Origin: PALSA-693 sp963780345
GTDB lineage: Bacteria; Actinomycetota; Acidimicrobiia; Acidimicrobiales; Palsa-688
Assembly: GCA_963780345.1 (NCBI GenBank)
Contig: CAWABU010000002.1
Location: 372,001-436,000, forward strand
Length of the DNA stretch: 64,000 bases
Reading direction: 5' to 3'
The notes beneath the pieces were generated by a model. The model had not been told where the DNA came from. It made no database searches and was given only the letters and a program-made list of their open reading frames with translations. Positions 36,736 to 46,046 of the stretch are shown here, in pieces. A program made the translations under genes and the position numbers. Every line of letters starts with the position of its first letter. Positions within the stretch are counted from its first letter, which is position 1.

Positions 36736-38229
36736 CTAGCTCTGGCCTTCGCCGCGGGCGTCACGGATGACGTCGTCGATGGTGCCCTTCATGAAGAACG
36801 CCCGCTCCGGGAAGTCGTCGTACCGGCCCTCCAGGATCTCCTTGAAGCCGCGAACGGTCTCGGCGACGGGGACGTAGGCCCCGGCCGTGCCGGTGAACTG
36901 CTCGGCCACGTAGAACGGCTGGGACAGATACCGTTCCATCCGGCGAGCCCGGTTCACGGTCACCTTGTCCTCGTCGGAGAGCTCGTCGATGCCCAGGATG
37001 GCGATGATGTCCTGTAGCTCCTTGTAGCGCTGCAGCACCTGCTTGACCTCGTTGGCCACCCGGAAATGCTCCTCGCCCACAATCTCGGCCTTGAGGATGG
37101 TCGAGGTCGATTCGAGGGGGTCGACGGCCGGATAGATGCCCTTCTCGGAGATCGACCGGGAGAGCACCGTCGTGGCGTTCAAGTGGGCGAACACGGAGGC
37201 GGGAGCCGGGTCGGTCAGGTCGTCAGCGGGGACGTAGATGGCCTGGACGCTGGTGACCGATCCCTGGCGAGTGGAGGTGATGCGCTCCTGGAGCTGTCCC
37301 ATCTCCGACTCGAGGGTCGGCTGATAGCCGACCTGAGAGGGCATCCGGCCGAGCAGAGCCGAAACTTCGGAGCCGGCCTGCACGAACCGGAAGATGTTGT
37401 CGATGAAGAGCAGGACGTCCTGGCCCTCCCGATCCCGGAAGTACTCCGCCATGGTCAGGCCGGAGAGGGCCACCCGCATGCGAGCACCAGGCGGCTCGTT
37501 CATCTGCCCGAACACCAGGATGGTCTTGTCGAGCACCCCGGACTCCTTCATCTCCAGCCACAGGTCGTTGCCCTCACGCGAGCGCTCGCCCACCCCGCAG
37601 AACGCCGAGAGACCGCCGTGCTCCTGGGCCAGGTTGTGAATCAACTCCTGGATGATGACGGTCTTGCCCACCCCGGCCCCGCCGAATAGCCCGACCTTGC
37701 CGCCTTTGGCGTAGGGAGCCAGCAAATCGACGACCTTGATCCCGGTCTCGAACATCTCCGATGCGGCCACCAACTGTTCCACCTTCGGGGCATCCCGGTG
37801 GATGGGCCAGCGCTCCACGTTTTCGGACACCGGGGCTCCGAGGTCGATCGGCTCGCCCAGCAGATTGAAGATCCGGCCGAGCGTCTCCCTACCAACCGGG
37901 ACGGTGATCGGGCCACCGGTGTCAATCACTTCGGCCCCCCGGGAGAGCCCGTCCGTGATGTCCATGACCACGGCCCGGATACGGTCGTCACCGAGGTGCT
38001 GCTGCACCTCGCACACCAGGTACTCGTCCTCCTCGGCGGCGATATCGAGATCCTCTTCCGCCCTCATGGCGGCCGGTCGACGGATCCGGAGGGCATGGTT
38101 GATCTCGGGCAGCTTGTCCGGGAACACGGCCTCGATCACCACCCCCTGAATCTCTTCGATCCGACCCACGTTCTCCGTCCGCGCCTCGGGGCGCGCCGCC
38201 GCCGCCTGTTGCGTCTCCGTCAGTGCCAT
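36736..38229 (-). CDS. atpD: ATP synthase beta subunit
   Basis: This is the catalytic F1 subunit. It has 497 residues, Walker A GGAGVGKTV, GERSREGNDLW, catalytic Glu in this segment, and the ALSGLTMAEYFRDREGQDVLLFIDNIFRF DELSEED-adjacent Walker B. The N-terminal barrel has about 20 extra residues (about 50-70, acidic and Ala-rich: RAEEDLDIAAEEDEYL) between strands where most bacteria have a short turn. A strong GGAGG lies 6 nt before the ATG, after a 119-bp gap from atpG. Confidence 0.97.
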   Translation of the reverse strand: MALTETQQAAAARPEARTENVGRIEEIQGVVIEAVFPDKLPEINHALRIRRPAAMRAEEDLDIAAEEDEYLVCEVQQHLGDDRIRAVVMDITDGLSRGAEVIDTGGPITVPVGRETLGRIFNLLGEPIDLGAPVSENVERWPIHRDAPKVEQLVAASEMFETGIKVVDLLAPYAKGGKVGLFGGAGVGKTVIIQELIHNLAQEHGGLSAFCGVGERSREGNDLWLEMKESGVLDKTILVFGQMNEPPGARMRVALSGLTMAEYFRDREGQDVLLFIDNIFRFVQAGSEVSALLGRMPSQVGYQPTLESEMGQLQERITSTRQGSVTSVQAIYVPADDLTDPAPASVFAHLNATTVLSRSISEKGIYPAVDPLESTSTILKAEIVGEEHFRVANEVKQVLQRYKELQDIIAILGIDELSDEDKVTVNRARRMERYLSQPFYVAEQFTGTAGAYVPVAETVRGFKEILEGRYDDFPERAFFMKGTIDDVIRDARGEGQS

Positions 38230-38348
38230 AAGGTCCTCCAGTTTAGCGCCACAGCGGTCACAGCCCCCGGGCCAGTCGCAAGCCGCCCCTTGTGGCCGGC
38301 CTGCGTGCAGTCGGCCGGCTCACCGGACCCCGCTCATTCGACGGCTCA

Positions 38349-39260
38349 TTAGACCAGGCCCTCGGCACCAGCGACGACCTCCATGATCTCCTGGGTGATC
38401 TCCGCCTGGCGGGCCCGGTTGAGATCCAGGGTCAAGCTCTGGATCAGTTCACCGGCGTTGTCGGAAGCCTGGCGCATCGCGGTCATCCGGGCGCCGTGCT
38501 CGGACGCGGTGGACTCGAGCAGGGCGCGATAGATCGAAATCTCGACGTAGGCGGGGACGAGCCGGCGGAGCACGGTCTCGGGGTCAGGCTCGTACTCCGG
38601 CACGGCCCGGCGCGGCGCCTCACCTGAAGGGGCCGGCGCAGCGGTCTCCTCTTCTTCCCCGAGCACGGTGGCCTGCTGCAGCGGCAAGAGGACCTCCCGC
38701 CGTACCACCTGGGAGATCGGGGAGATGTACCCGTTGTAGAACACCTCCACCTGGTCCACCTCGTCGTCAAGAAAGGCCGCTACCAGCCGGTCCGCGATCC
38801 TTCGGGCGTCGGTATAGGCGGGACGGTCGGTAAAGCCGATGAAGCTGTCGATCGGCACCTGCCCGCGGAAGGCCAGGGACGACGCGATTCTCCGGCCGGA
38901 GGCGAAGTACACCACCCGCCGGCCGGCAGCCTCGTGCTGGCGCCCGGCGGCGATCCCGGCCCGAATGATGTTGGAGTTGAACGCGCCCGCCAGGCCGCGA
39001 TCACCGGCGACCAGGAGTAACCCGACCGTGCGCACCTCGGCGTGTTCCTGGAAGATCGGCACCCTCGGGACCGGACCGGCGGCCTCCGCCGCCTGGCGGG
39101 TCATCCGCCGGATGGCGCTGGCGTAGGGCCGGAGCGCCTCGATCCGCTGCTCGGCGCGACGCAACCGGGCGGTGGCGACCATCGCCATGGCCCGGGTGAT
39201 CTTCTGGATGTTCTTGACCGAACCGATTCGGTTGCGGACGTCGCGCTGCGATTGGGTCAT
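38349..39260 (-). CDS. atpG: ATP synthase gamma subunit
   Basis: Gamma is the rotor shaft. The 303-residue protein begins MTQSQRDVRNRIGSVKNIQK and ends with the matching coiled-coil helix (ARQAEITQEIMEVVAGAEGLV). The Rossmann-like body contains VGLLLVAGDRGLAGAFNSNI. An extra acidic/Pro loop (EEEETAAPAPSGEAPRR) resembles the actinobacterial gamma insertion known from mycobacteria in kind, though not obviously in position. Confidence 0.97.
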   Translation of the reverse strand: MTQSQRDVRNRIGSVKNIQKITRAMAMVATARLRRAEQRIEALRPYASAIRRMTRQAAEAAGPVPRVPIFQEHAEVRTVGLLLVAGDRGLAGAFNSNIIRAGIAAGRQHEAAGRRVVYFASGRRIASSLAFRGQVPIDSFIGFTDRPAYTDARRIADRLVAAFLDDEVDQVEVFYNGYISPISQVVRREVLLPLQQATVLGEEEETAAPAPSGEAPRRAVPEYEPDPETVLRRLVPAYVEISIYRALLESTASEHGARMTAMRQASDNAGELIQSLTLDLNRARQAEITQEIMEVVAGAEGLV

Positions 39261-39281
39261 GCTGGTTGAGGCCCGCTTGGA

Positions 39282-40952
39282 CTACTGCACCAAGGCGGCC
39301 TCGTCCTCCTTCACCTCGGTCGGCTGCTGGCTCGCCGCGTCGGCCAGGCTGCCGCCGCGACGCGGCTCCACGGAAACCTCCTCGATCGGATGCCCCTCCT
39401 CGTCGAGATCAAAGCCGAAGTCGCTCGCGAACTGCTCCACCAGATCCTTGACGCGCGCCTGGGTGTCCTCGCTCCAATCCCCGCCCGCGATCACCTGGAG
39501 CAACTCGCGGTCGGTGGCGTGGGCCCGCTCGATGAGCTCCACCAGGAACCGTTCGACCTTATCGATGACGATGCGGTCGACGTAACCATTGGTGGCGGCG
39601 TAGATCTGGACCACCTGGTCCTCGACCGGTATCGGGCTGCGCTCACGCTGGTTGAGGGTCTTGACCAGCCGCGCCCCGCGAGCCAGCGTGCGCTGGGTCT
39701 CCGCATCGAGCTCGGATCCGAACTGGGAGAAGGCCTCGAGGTCGCGGTACTGGGAAAGGTCGAGCTTGAGCCGGCCGGCAACCCGGCGCATGGGCGTGAT
39801 CTGGGCGTTGCCGCCCACCCGGGAGACCGAAATGCCGACGTTGATCGCCGGGCGTACGCCCGAGAAGAAGAGGCTCGGCTCGAGGTAGATCTGCCCGTCG
39901 GTGATCGAGATCACGTTGGTCGGGATGTAGGCCGATACGTCCCCCGCCTGGGTTTCGATCACCGGCAAGGAGGTCAGCGAGCCGCCACCGGGACGCTCCT
40001 CCCCGGTCAGCGGATCGACGATGTGATCGGCCAGCTTGACGGCGCGCTCCAGCAACCGTGAGTGCAGATAGAACACGTCGCCGGGGTAGGCCTCGCGGCC
40101 GGGCGGGCGACGCAGCAATAGCGACATCTGCCGGTAGGCGTAGGCGTGCTTGGTGAGGTCGTCGTAGATGGTCAACGCGGCCCGGCCGTCGTAGAGGAAG
40201 TACTCGGCCATGGCGCACCCCGCATACGGGGCCAGGAACTTGATCGGGGCGGCCTCGTCGGCGGCCGCCATCACGATGATGGTGTTCTTGAGGGCGTCGG
40301 CCTCCTCGAGTACCGCCGCCAGCTGGACGACGGTCGACTTGCGCTGCCCGATGGCCACGTAGACGGACACCAGATCGCGGTCCCGGTTATTGATGATGGT
40401 GTCGATGGCGATCGCCGACTTGCCGGTCTGGCGGTCGCCGATGATCAGCTCACGCTGGCCGCGACCGATCGGGATCATCGAATCGATGGCCTTCAGGCCG
40501 GTGAGCATCGGTTCCTTCACCGGCTGGCGCTGCACGACGCCGGGCGCCTTGTGCTCGACCGGACGGGTCCGCGAGGTGTGGATGTCACCCTTACCGTCGA
40601 GAGGGGTCCCGAGCGGGTCGACGATCCGGCCCAGCAACTCCTCGCCGACCGGAATGTCCAGCAGGCGCTTGGTCCGCCGCACCGTGTCGCCTTCGACCAC
40701 CTTCTCCCAATCGCCGAAGAGCACGGCCCCGACGTTGTCGGACTCGAGGTTGAGGGCCAGCCCGGTGACGTCATGGGGGAGCTGCAGCATCTCGAATGAC
40801 ATGCAGTTCTCCAGGCCGTGGACGCGGCAGATGCCGTCCGCCACCGACAACACCGTCCCGACTTCGGTGAGATCCGCGCTCGTGCTGTCGAGCCCCTGGA
40901 TCCGGCTCTTGAGGATGGATGTGATCTCGTCAGGCTTGATCTGCATTGGCAT
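39282..40952 (-). CDS. atpA: ATP synthase alpha subunit
   Basis: This is the non-catalytic nucleotide-binding F1 subunit. It has 556 residues, Walker A GDRQTGKSAIA, and the signature PAINVGISVSRVGG. The long C-terminal extension of about 40 residues (EVSVEPRRGGSLADAASQQP) is typical of actinobacteria. The start overlaps the end of atpH by 23 bases. Confidence 0.98.
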   Translation of the reverse strand: MPMQIKPDEITSILKSRIQGLDSTSADLTEVGTVLSVADGICRVHGLENCMSFEMLQLPHDVTGLALNLESDNVGAVLFGDWEKVVEGDTVRRTKRLLDIPVGEELLGRIVDPLGTPLDGKGDIHTSRTRPVEHKAPGVVQRQPVKEPMLTGLKAIDSMIPIGRGQRELIIGDRQTGKSAIAIDTIINNRDRDLVSVYVAIGQRKSTVVQLAAVLEEADALKNTIIVMAAADEAAPIKFLAPYAGCAMAEYFLYDGRAALTIYDDLTKHAYAYRQMSLLLRRPPGREAYPGDVFYLHSRLLERAVKLADHIVDPLTGEERPGGGSLTSLPVIETQAGDVSAYIPTNVISITDGQIYLEPSLFFSGVRPAINVGISVSRVGGNAQITPMRRVAGRLKLDLSQYRDLEAFSQFGSELDAETQRTLARGARLVKTLNQRERSPIPVEDQVVQIYAATNGYVDRIVIDKVERFLVELIERAHATDRELLQVIAGGDWSEDTQARVKDLVEQFASDFGFDLDEEGHPIEEVSVEPRRGGSLADAASQQPTEVKEDEAALVQ

Positions 40953-41511
40953 TGGCTGGCTCCTTGGCAGGCGCGGGTATCCGGGCCTGCGCGACTTGCT
41001 TACGTAGTTCGTTCAACCGGTTCCGGACCGATGCGTCGAGGATGGAGTTGCCCACCCGGAGCACGATGCCACCGAGAAGGTCGGGATCGACCACCGTGGT
41101 GAGTTGGATCTTGTTGCCGGTCTGCTGGCTGATGCGGTCCCCGATGCTGCGAATGGTGGCCTCGTCGAGTGGCACCGCGCTCGTGACCTCGACCGGCAGC
41201 AGCTTCATCTCGGCATCCCACAGGTCCTCGAATCGCGCCCGGATATGGAAGATCTCCGGCATCCGATGACGTTCCACGAGAGTCTCGAGGAAGTTCATAA
41301 TGGTCTCCTCGGCCCCCACGACCATCCGGCTCAGGTTCTGCTTCTTTTCTTCGGTGGAGAAGTACGGCGAATAGAAGAAGATGGCCAGGTTGTGGTCGGC
41401 GGAGAGTGCGTCCGCGAACTGGGCCAGCTGCTCCTTGACGGTGTCCAGCTCGTTGCGCTCAGAGGCGACCTCGAACAGGGCCCGGGCGTAGACCTGGGCT
41501 ACCTCTTCCAT
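40930..41511 (-). CDS. atpH: ATP synthase delta subunit
   Basis: Delta links the b stalk to the top of F1. The 193-residue protein starts MEEVAQVYARALFEVASERN and ends with the conserved PDLLGGIVLRVGNSILDASVRNRLNEL region. It is a separate gene, not the b-delta fusion seen in mycobacteria. The tail overlaps atpA. Confidence 0.95.
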   Translation of the reverse strand: MEEVAQVYARALFEVASERNELDTVKEQLAQFADALSADHNLAIFFYSPYFSTEEKKQNLSRMVVGAEETIMNFLETLVERHRMPEIFHIRARFEDLWDAEMKLLPVEVTSAVPLDEATIRSIGDRISQQTGNKIQLTTVVDPDLLGGIVLRVGNSILDASVRNRLNELRKQVAQARIPAPAKEPANANADQA

Positions 41512-41527
41512 TTATCCACTTGCGAGG

Positions 41528-42073
41528 TCATGGCTCGCGAGTCGCTCCGCCGCCCAGCAGGGAGAGATCGAGATCAGCGAGGGCGTCCTCGATCAGCCGG
41601 CGCTGATCCTCCTCGGTGAGGGACTTCCGGGTCACCCGCTCGGTGGCCAGCACGGTCAGGTCCGCGACGTCACGAAGGATGTCGTCGATGGCCCGGCGGC
41701 TCTCAACGTCGATTTCGCGACGCGCCTGTTCGATGATCTGCTCACCTCGCTCCTGAGCGTTGCTGCGAGCCTCCCGCTCGTGAACGGCAGCCGCCTGGCG
41801 GGCCCGTTCGAGGATTTCCTCGGCCTGCTGGCGAGCTTCCTGCAGCCGTTGGCGATACTCCACCAGCAGTTCGTCCGCCTCGCGGCGGGTGTTCTCGGCG
41901 GCGTCAATCGAATCCGTGATCACTTTGGCCCGCTGGTCGAGTACCTGTCCGATGCGTGGGTACACGGCTTTCGAGAGAATAAACAGCGAGACCCCGAAGA
42001 CGACGATGATCCAGATGGTGAGCCCGAGGTCCGGGGTGATGAGCCAGGAGCTGGATGCGACGATGGGGGACAT
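41528..42073 (-). CDS. atpF: ATP synthase b subunit
   Basis: This is the peripheral-stalk subunit. It has 181 residues, an N-terminal membrane helix (LTIWIIVVFGVSLFILSKAV) followed by a long charged coiled coil (about 45-150) with many Glu/Arg/Gln heptads. It lies 16 nt before atpH. Confidence 0.95.
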   Translation of the reverse strand: MSPIVASSSWLITPDLGLTIWIIVVFGVSLFILSKAVYPRIGQVLDQRAKVITDSIDAAENTRREADELLVEYRQRLQEARQQAEEILERARQAAAVHEREARSNAQERGEQIIEQARREIDVESRRAIDDILRDVADLTVLATERVTRKSLTEEDQRRLIEDALADLDLSLLGGGATREP

Positions 42074-42085
42074 GACTGGTCGGCT

Positions 42086-42379
42086 CTAGATGAAGAAGGC
42101 GATGAAGCCGCCGACGAGACCGTAGAAGAAGGTGGCCTCGGTGAGGGCGAACCCGAGCCACTGAATCGAGGTGATCTCCCCTCGCATTTCCGGCTGGCGG
42201 GTCACGGACTCGATCACCTTGCCGAACAGCATGCCGATGCCGGCACCGGCTCCGGCGGCGCCACCCCCGGCCCCGGCCCCGAGGGCGATGGCTCTACCGG
42301 CCTGCTGGCCGATCAGGGTGTACGACTGCGTCACGGCGCCGACCAGATGACTGGACAGGAACAACATTACAGCGAACAT
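42086..42379 (-). CDS. atpE: ATP synthase c subunit
   Basis: This is the proton-carrying ring subunit. The 97-residue hairpin has a Gly/Ala-rich first helix (GAGAGGGAAGAGAGIGM), polar loop RQPEMRGE and the ion-binding Glu81 in FALTEATFFYGLV. The Na+-type ligand pattern is absent, so proton coupling is expected. An extra hydrophobic N-terminus (MFAVMLFLSSHLVG) precedes the usual start. Confidence 0.96.
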   Translation of the reverse strand: MFAVMLFLSSHLVGAVTQSYTLIGQQAGRAIALGAGAGGGAAGAGAGIGMLFGKVIESVTRQPEMRGEITSIQWLGFALTEATFFYGLVGGFIAFFI

Positions 42380-42395
42380 TCAACTCCCTTTACCG

Positions 42396-43394
42396 TTAAT
42401 GATGGCCGACAGCTCCGCCGATATAAATGGCGGTCAGGATAGCAAAAATAAAGGCCTGCAGACCGGCGATCAACACCGCCTCGAAGAGGAACAGGGCGAT
42501 GCCGAGGGGCAGGGTGAAGAAGCCCAGGACCTGCAGGCCGAGCAGGACGGCCAGGCCACCGGCCATGAAGTCGATCAGGAGGTGACCAGCGAGCAGGTTG
42601 GCCCAGAGCCGGATGGTAAGGGAGAGCAGCCGCAGGACCTGGGAGATGAGCTCCAGAGGGAAAAGGAGGAGCACCATGGGCCCGTGCACACCCTCGGGGA
42701 TCAGCGACTTCAGGTATCCGATGTACCCATGGGCCCGGACGCCCTCGACGTTGTAGGCGATGAATACGCCGAGAGAGAGGATGAACGGGATGGCCACGTT
42801 GGTGTCCACGGCATAGATTTGGAAGGACGGGATGTGGGCCCCGGCGATATTCATCTTGTCGGCAGTATTGATCGGGAGCGGAATGTAGCCGATGAGGTTG
42901 GTGACCAGGATGAAGACGAACAGGGTGCACACGAGGGGAAACCACTTCCTCGTCATCTGCTCGTCCATGGTGTCCCGGGTCAGCCGCTGCGACAGGTCGT
43001 AAAGCCACTCGACGGCCGTCTGGACCCGGCTGGTGGGCCGGACCCGCATGGTTCGGGCCACGCCCCACATGATGCCGATGGTGATCCCGGCCGTCAGCAG
43101 GAGGTAGAGGACGCCCTTGTTGAAGTTTATGGGGCCGAAGAGATGGACCCAGGTCGTCACGTGGTAGGCGTCGATGATGCTGAAGGTGGTGTTCTTGTGC
43201 CCGCTGAAGCCGAAGCCGATGATGAACCCGATCAGACCCAGCAGATATACGGCGCCGACGGCGTAACCAATCTGCTTGGCGCTGGTCAAGCCGGACCACC
43301 AGCCCCTTAGGCCCCGTCGAGCCTCGGGCGTCGGGGTCGGCGGGCCCGCTTCGGAGGTGGGCGTCGCCGGAGGGCGCTCTTCGGTCATCGTCAC
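42396..43394 (-). CDS. atpB: ATP synthase a subunit
   Basis: Subunit a forms the proton half-channels. It has 332 residues; the first 45 are Pro/Thr-rich and cytoplasmic. The core shows the essential Arg in LTIRLWANLLAGHLL and LFLFEAVLIAGLQAFIF. GTG 43394 overlaps the upstream stop (GTGA); an ATG two codons later is an alternative. Because the upstream gene carries a frame break, atpB is also in frame with that gene's first half, giving an artificial 468-codon fusion. Confidence 0.95.
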   Translation of the reverse strand: MTMTEERPPATPTSEAGPPTPTPEARRGLRGWWSGLTSAKQIGYAVGAVYLLGLIGFIIGFGFSGHKNTTFSIIDAYHVTTWVHLFGPINFNKGVLYLLLTAGITIGIMWGVARTMRVRPTSRVQTAVEWLYDLSQRLTRDTMDEQMTRKWFPLVCTLFVFILVTNLIGYIPLPINTADKMNIAGAHIPSFQIYAVDTNVAIPFILSLGVFIAYNVEGVRAHGYIGYLKSLIPEGVHGPMVLLLFPLELISQVLRLLSLTIRLWANLLAGHLLIDFMAGGLAVLLGLQVLGFFTLPLGIALFLFEAVLIAGLQAFIFAILTAIYIGGAVGHH

Positions 43395-43802
43395 CGGACG
43401 GCCCTCCTCTGCGACGCCCGCGACGCTCCGGTCATCAGCCTGATCACGAAGGCCACGGAGTACGCCCCGAAGATCACCAGCGCGGCCGTCGAGCGCGTCC
43501 CGCCGGCTGCCGACGACGGCGGCCAGGACGATGGCACCGGCCAGGAGCCAGATGCGTGCGAAGGCCTCACCCAGGCTGGCACCCAGTTGCCTTATCGGCT
43601 CGTTGACCCGGCGCAGCCAGCGCTGATCGGTGGCGGCGACGAGGCGCTGCAGGATCCACCCGCCGGCACCGATGAGGTAGCCGAGCGCGGGCGCGCCAAG
43701 GGCTAAGGCGGGAACCATGGCGATCAGCACCAGGACCACGTCCAGATTTCGCCACACCACCACACCACGCTCGTGGAGCGCGCCATGGGTTTCTACCGCC
43801 AA
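43391..43802 (-). CDS. AtpI-like ATP synthase assembly membrane protein, with a frame break
   Basis: The first frame (TTG 43802, GGAGG 5-6 nt upstream) has two helices (VVLVLIAMVPALALGAPALG and ARIWLLAGAIVLAAVVG). The second frame continues TAALVIFGAYSVAFVIRLMT and ends ASQRRAVR at 43391. Joining GSRRDAL to TAALVIF needs one base removed near 43488-43492 and gives 136 residues with the helix count of AtpI-like proteins, which help c-ring assembly. Family assignment is by position and topology rather than strong motif. Confidence 0.75.
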
Positions 43803-43899
43803 GGCAGCCTCCGCCGTCGAGAAACGGAACTCGCACCGCCCGTGCCTCCGGCTGGGCCCGGGTGGAGACCGAGTGACCTCGGATTTGTCCGATTTAGAG

Positions 43900-44154
43900 C
43901 TAGAAGTAGCGTTTCCACGCCGCCCGCGTAACCAGCACTCCCACGGCGATCCCGGCGAACATGCCGAGAAAGATGAACAGAGGCCGGGTACCGAGGGCTC
44001 GATCGATAAACACGCCCCCGATCAGGCCGGCGGCCAGGCACAGGGCGTTCTGCAAGCCGAGTCCGGCGAAGGCCACAAACCCCGGCGTCTGATTGCGGCC
44101 CGGTCTCGCATGCGGATCGGGACGGCCAGTGTCGCCCGGTCGATCGTTGTCCAT
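43900..44154 (-). CDS. atpZ: AtpZ/AtpI-family protein
   Basis: This 84-residue protein has a polar N-terminus (MDNDRPGDTGRPDPHARPG) and two helices: GFVAFAGLGLQNALCLAAGL and LFIFLGMFAGIAVGVLVTR. AtpZ and AtpI have been linked to Mg2+ or Ca2+ supply and c-ring assembly. ATG 44154 is chosen; in-frame ATG/GTG codons at 44211-44214 could add 20 residues. It is the first gene of the atp operon. I saw no clear -10 box of the kind used elsewhere in the window. Confidence 0.75.
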   Translation of the reverse strand: MDNDRPGDTGRPDPHARPGRNQTPGFVAFAGLGLQNALCLAAGLIGGVFIDRALGTRPLFIFLGMFAGIAVGVLVTRAAWKRYF

Positions 44155-44443
44155 CGGGGCCTCGGTTGGGTCCAAAGATGCAGGCCGTGATCGGCGCTGG
44201 GCCAGCGCCATCACGACTACCCCATGCTCCGGGGTGGGACATCAGCACGCCACAATCCTCCCATGCCAGGCGCTCCCTCAGCAAACCCGGGGGCGGCCGG
44301 GGCGGGATGCCTGCGACGGTTCGTCATGGCGAAGGAGCAAGTCCGACGGCGGCGGAAGAACCGGCGTGAGAGAGAGGTCGGCCGGTCGCTAAGTGGTAGT
44401 ACGGCCGGCCTGTCTCGTCCGGATTCGTTTCGCCCCAGCCTCG

Positions 44444-45106
44444 TCACCACACCGGCGGAACGGACGCCGCCGACACAATGTCCGGCCACGAGATACTGCC
44501 GGGCCGCAGCAGCTTCGGCACTTCGCCCGTCGCGTCCACGACCGTCGACGCCGGATGGTCACAGGGTCCGGCGTCGAGCACCATTGCGACACCCGGTAGG
44601 GTCGCGGCAACAGCCGCAGCGGTTGTCACCGGTTCGGAGCCGTGCCGGTTGGCGCTGGTCGTGGCGATCGGGCCGAACACCCGACAGACGGTGAGGGGCA
44701 CCGGGTGATCAGGGCAGCGCAGTCCGATGGTTCCGTCCTCGTCGCCCAGGTCAGCAGTCACGTCCTCTCGCCGGGGCAGCACGATGGTGAGCGCTCCGGG
44801 CCAGAATCGGGCCATCAACCGTCGAGCGCAATCTGGTACGGCGGTGACTAGATCCAGGGCCTGCGCCTCGCCCGCCACCAGGACCGGCAGCTCGACCCGG
44901 CGAGGCCGCCCCTTGACGAGAAACAAACGATCGGCCGCGCCCGAGTGCCATGGGTCAGCGGCCAGGCCGTACACCGTATCGGTCGGCAACCCCACGACGT
45001 CGCCGTCTCGCAAGGCCCGGACCGCGGCGGCGATCGAAGCCGGGCGCGGCGGGTCGCCAGTGGCGTCGAGCACCACGCCCGGGCGTCGGCCCGAAGATGA
45101 GGTCAC
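44444..45106 (-). CDS. tsaC: Threonylcarbamoyl-AMP synthase (YrdC/Sua5 family)
   Basis: TsaC makes threonylcarbamoyl-AMP for the t6A37 modification of ANN-decoding tRNAs. The 220-residue protein has a single YrdC domain with GDVVGLPTDTVYGLAAD, LFLVKGRPRRVELPVLV, WPGALTIVLPR and TTSANRHGSEP. The GTG start overlaps the prmC stop (GTGA). This prmC-tsaC pairing is typical of actinobacteria. Confidence 0.95.
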   Translation of the reverse strand: MTSSSGRRPGVVLDATGDPPRPASIAAAVRALRDGDVVGLPTDTVYGLAADPWHSGAADRLFLVKGRPRRVELPVLVAGEAQALDLVTAVPDCARRLMARFWPGALTIVLPRREDVTADLGDEDGTIGLRCPDHPVPLTVCRVFGPIATTSANRHGSEPVTTAAAVAATLPGVAMVLDAGPCDHPASTVVDATGEVPKLLRPGSISWPDIVSAASVPPVW

Positions 45107-45969
45107 GGCGCCCCCCGGGCGACAAGAATGCGGTCCCGACCGGCCAGGTCGGGTCGCACTTCAATCGACCCGAATCCGGCGGAGCTAGCCAGCGTTCGGG
45201 CCGCGGCGGCCTGATGGGGTGCAATCTCGATCACCGCCACGCCCCGTGGGCGCAGCCAGGCCCGGGCCCCGCCCAGGATCACCTCGAGGGCCTCGAGCCC
45301 CGTCCGACCGGCCTCCAGCGCCAGCCTTGGCTCCCATGCCACTACCTCGGCATCCAGCTGCGACATTTCGGCCGACGCGATGTAGGGCGGGTTGGACACC
45401 ACGAGATCGACGCGACGACGGAGGCTTCCCGGCAGCGCCGTCCACCATGAACCTGCGGCCAGGCGGACCCGGGAAGTCGCCCCACCTCCCAGCCGACCCA
45501 GATTGGCCGCGGCGACAGCCAGGGCGGGCGGCGAAACATCGGTCGCCCACACCTCGACCCCGGGCCGTTCGGCCGCCAGAGCGAGAGCGATGGCACCCGA
45601 GCCGGTCCCGAGGTCCACAGCGATCAGCGGTTCCGGCGTCCCTCGATCACTCTGACCATTCGGGCCGTCGGCCATCCGGTCGAGCTCGGCCATCGCGGCC
45701 TCGGCCACCTGCTCGGTCTCAGGCCGCGGGATGAGCACCCGCCGATCCACTATCAGCTCCAGGGTCCTGAAGCCCCACTTCCCGAGGACGTATTGGAGCG
45801 GCTCGCCAGCCGCCCGCCGGTCCACGAGAGCGTCGAAGCGATGCCGCGTCTCGTCGCTCGGCGGCCCGGTGGGCCACCGCTCTCCGGTCACTTCTTCGAC
45901 GAGCCACCGGGCTTCTGCGTTGGAGCCCAGCCGGGATGCGGCGCCAGCACGCAAATCGGCCCAGGTCAC
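45103..45969 (-). CDS. prmC: Release factor glutamine methyltransferase
   Basis: PrmC (HemK) methylates the GGQ glutamine of release factors; prfA is directly upstream. The 288-residue protein has the SAM motif VDLGTGSGAIALALA and the catalytic NPPY in VVSNPPYIASAEM. The N-terminal helical domain is present. It starts with GTG, 77 nt after the prfA stop. Confidence 0.96.
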   Translation of the reverse strand: MTWADLRAGAASRLGSNAEARWLVEEVTGERWPTGPPSDETRHRFDALVDRRAAGEPLQYVLGKWGFRTLELIVDRRVLIPRPETEQVAEAAMAELDRMADGPNGQSDRGTPEPLIAVDLGTGSGAIALALAAERPGVEVWATDVSPPALAVAAANLGRLGGGATSRVRLAAGSWWTALPGSLRRRVDLVVSNPPYIASAEMSQLDAEVVAWEPRLALEAGRTGLEALEVILGGARAWLRPRGVAVIEIAPHQAAAARTLASSAGFGSIEVRPDLAGRDRILVARGAP

Positions 45970-46046
45970 GCCGATCGTCGGTGCGCTTGCGCCTTGAATC
46001 CGCGCCCGGTCGCTTCGCCTGGTCTGCCCCCTGCCGACCGGCGCGC

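Noticed and set aside
42396..43802. A real AtpI-AtpB fusion protein
   Set aside because: The proper AtpI-like second half and its stop exist in another frame with a GTGA overlap on atpB; a one-base break explains the fusion.
44326..44694. Plus-strand frame starting MAKEQVRRRRKNRREREVGR
   Set aside because: The basic start looks like a ribosomal-type peptide, but there is no ribosome site or -10 box and the frame runs antisense into tsaC.
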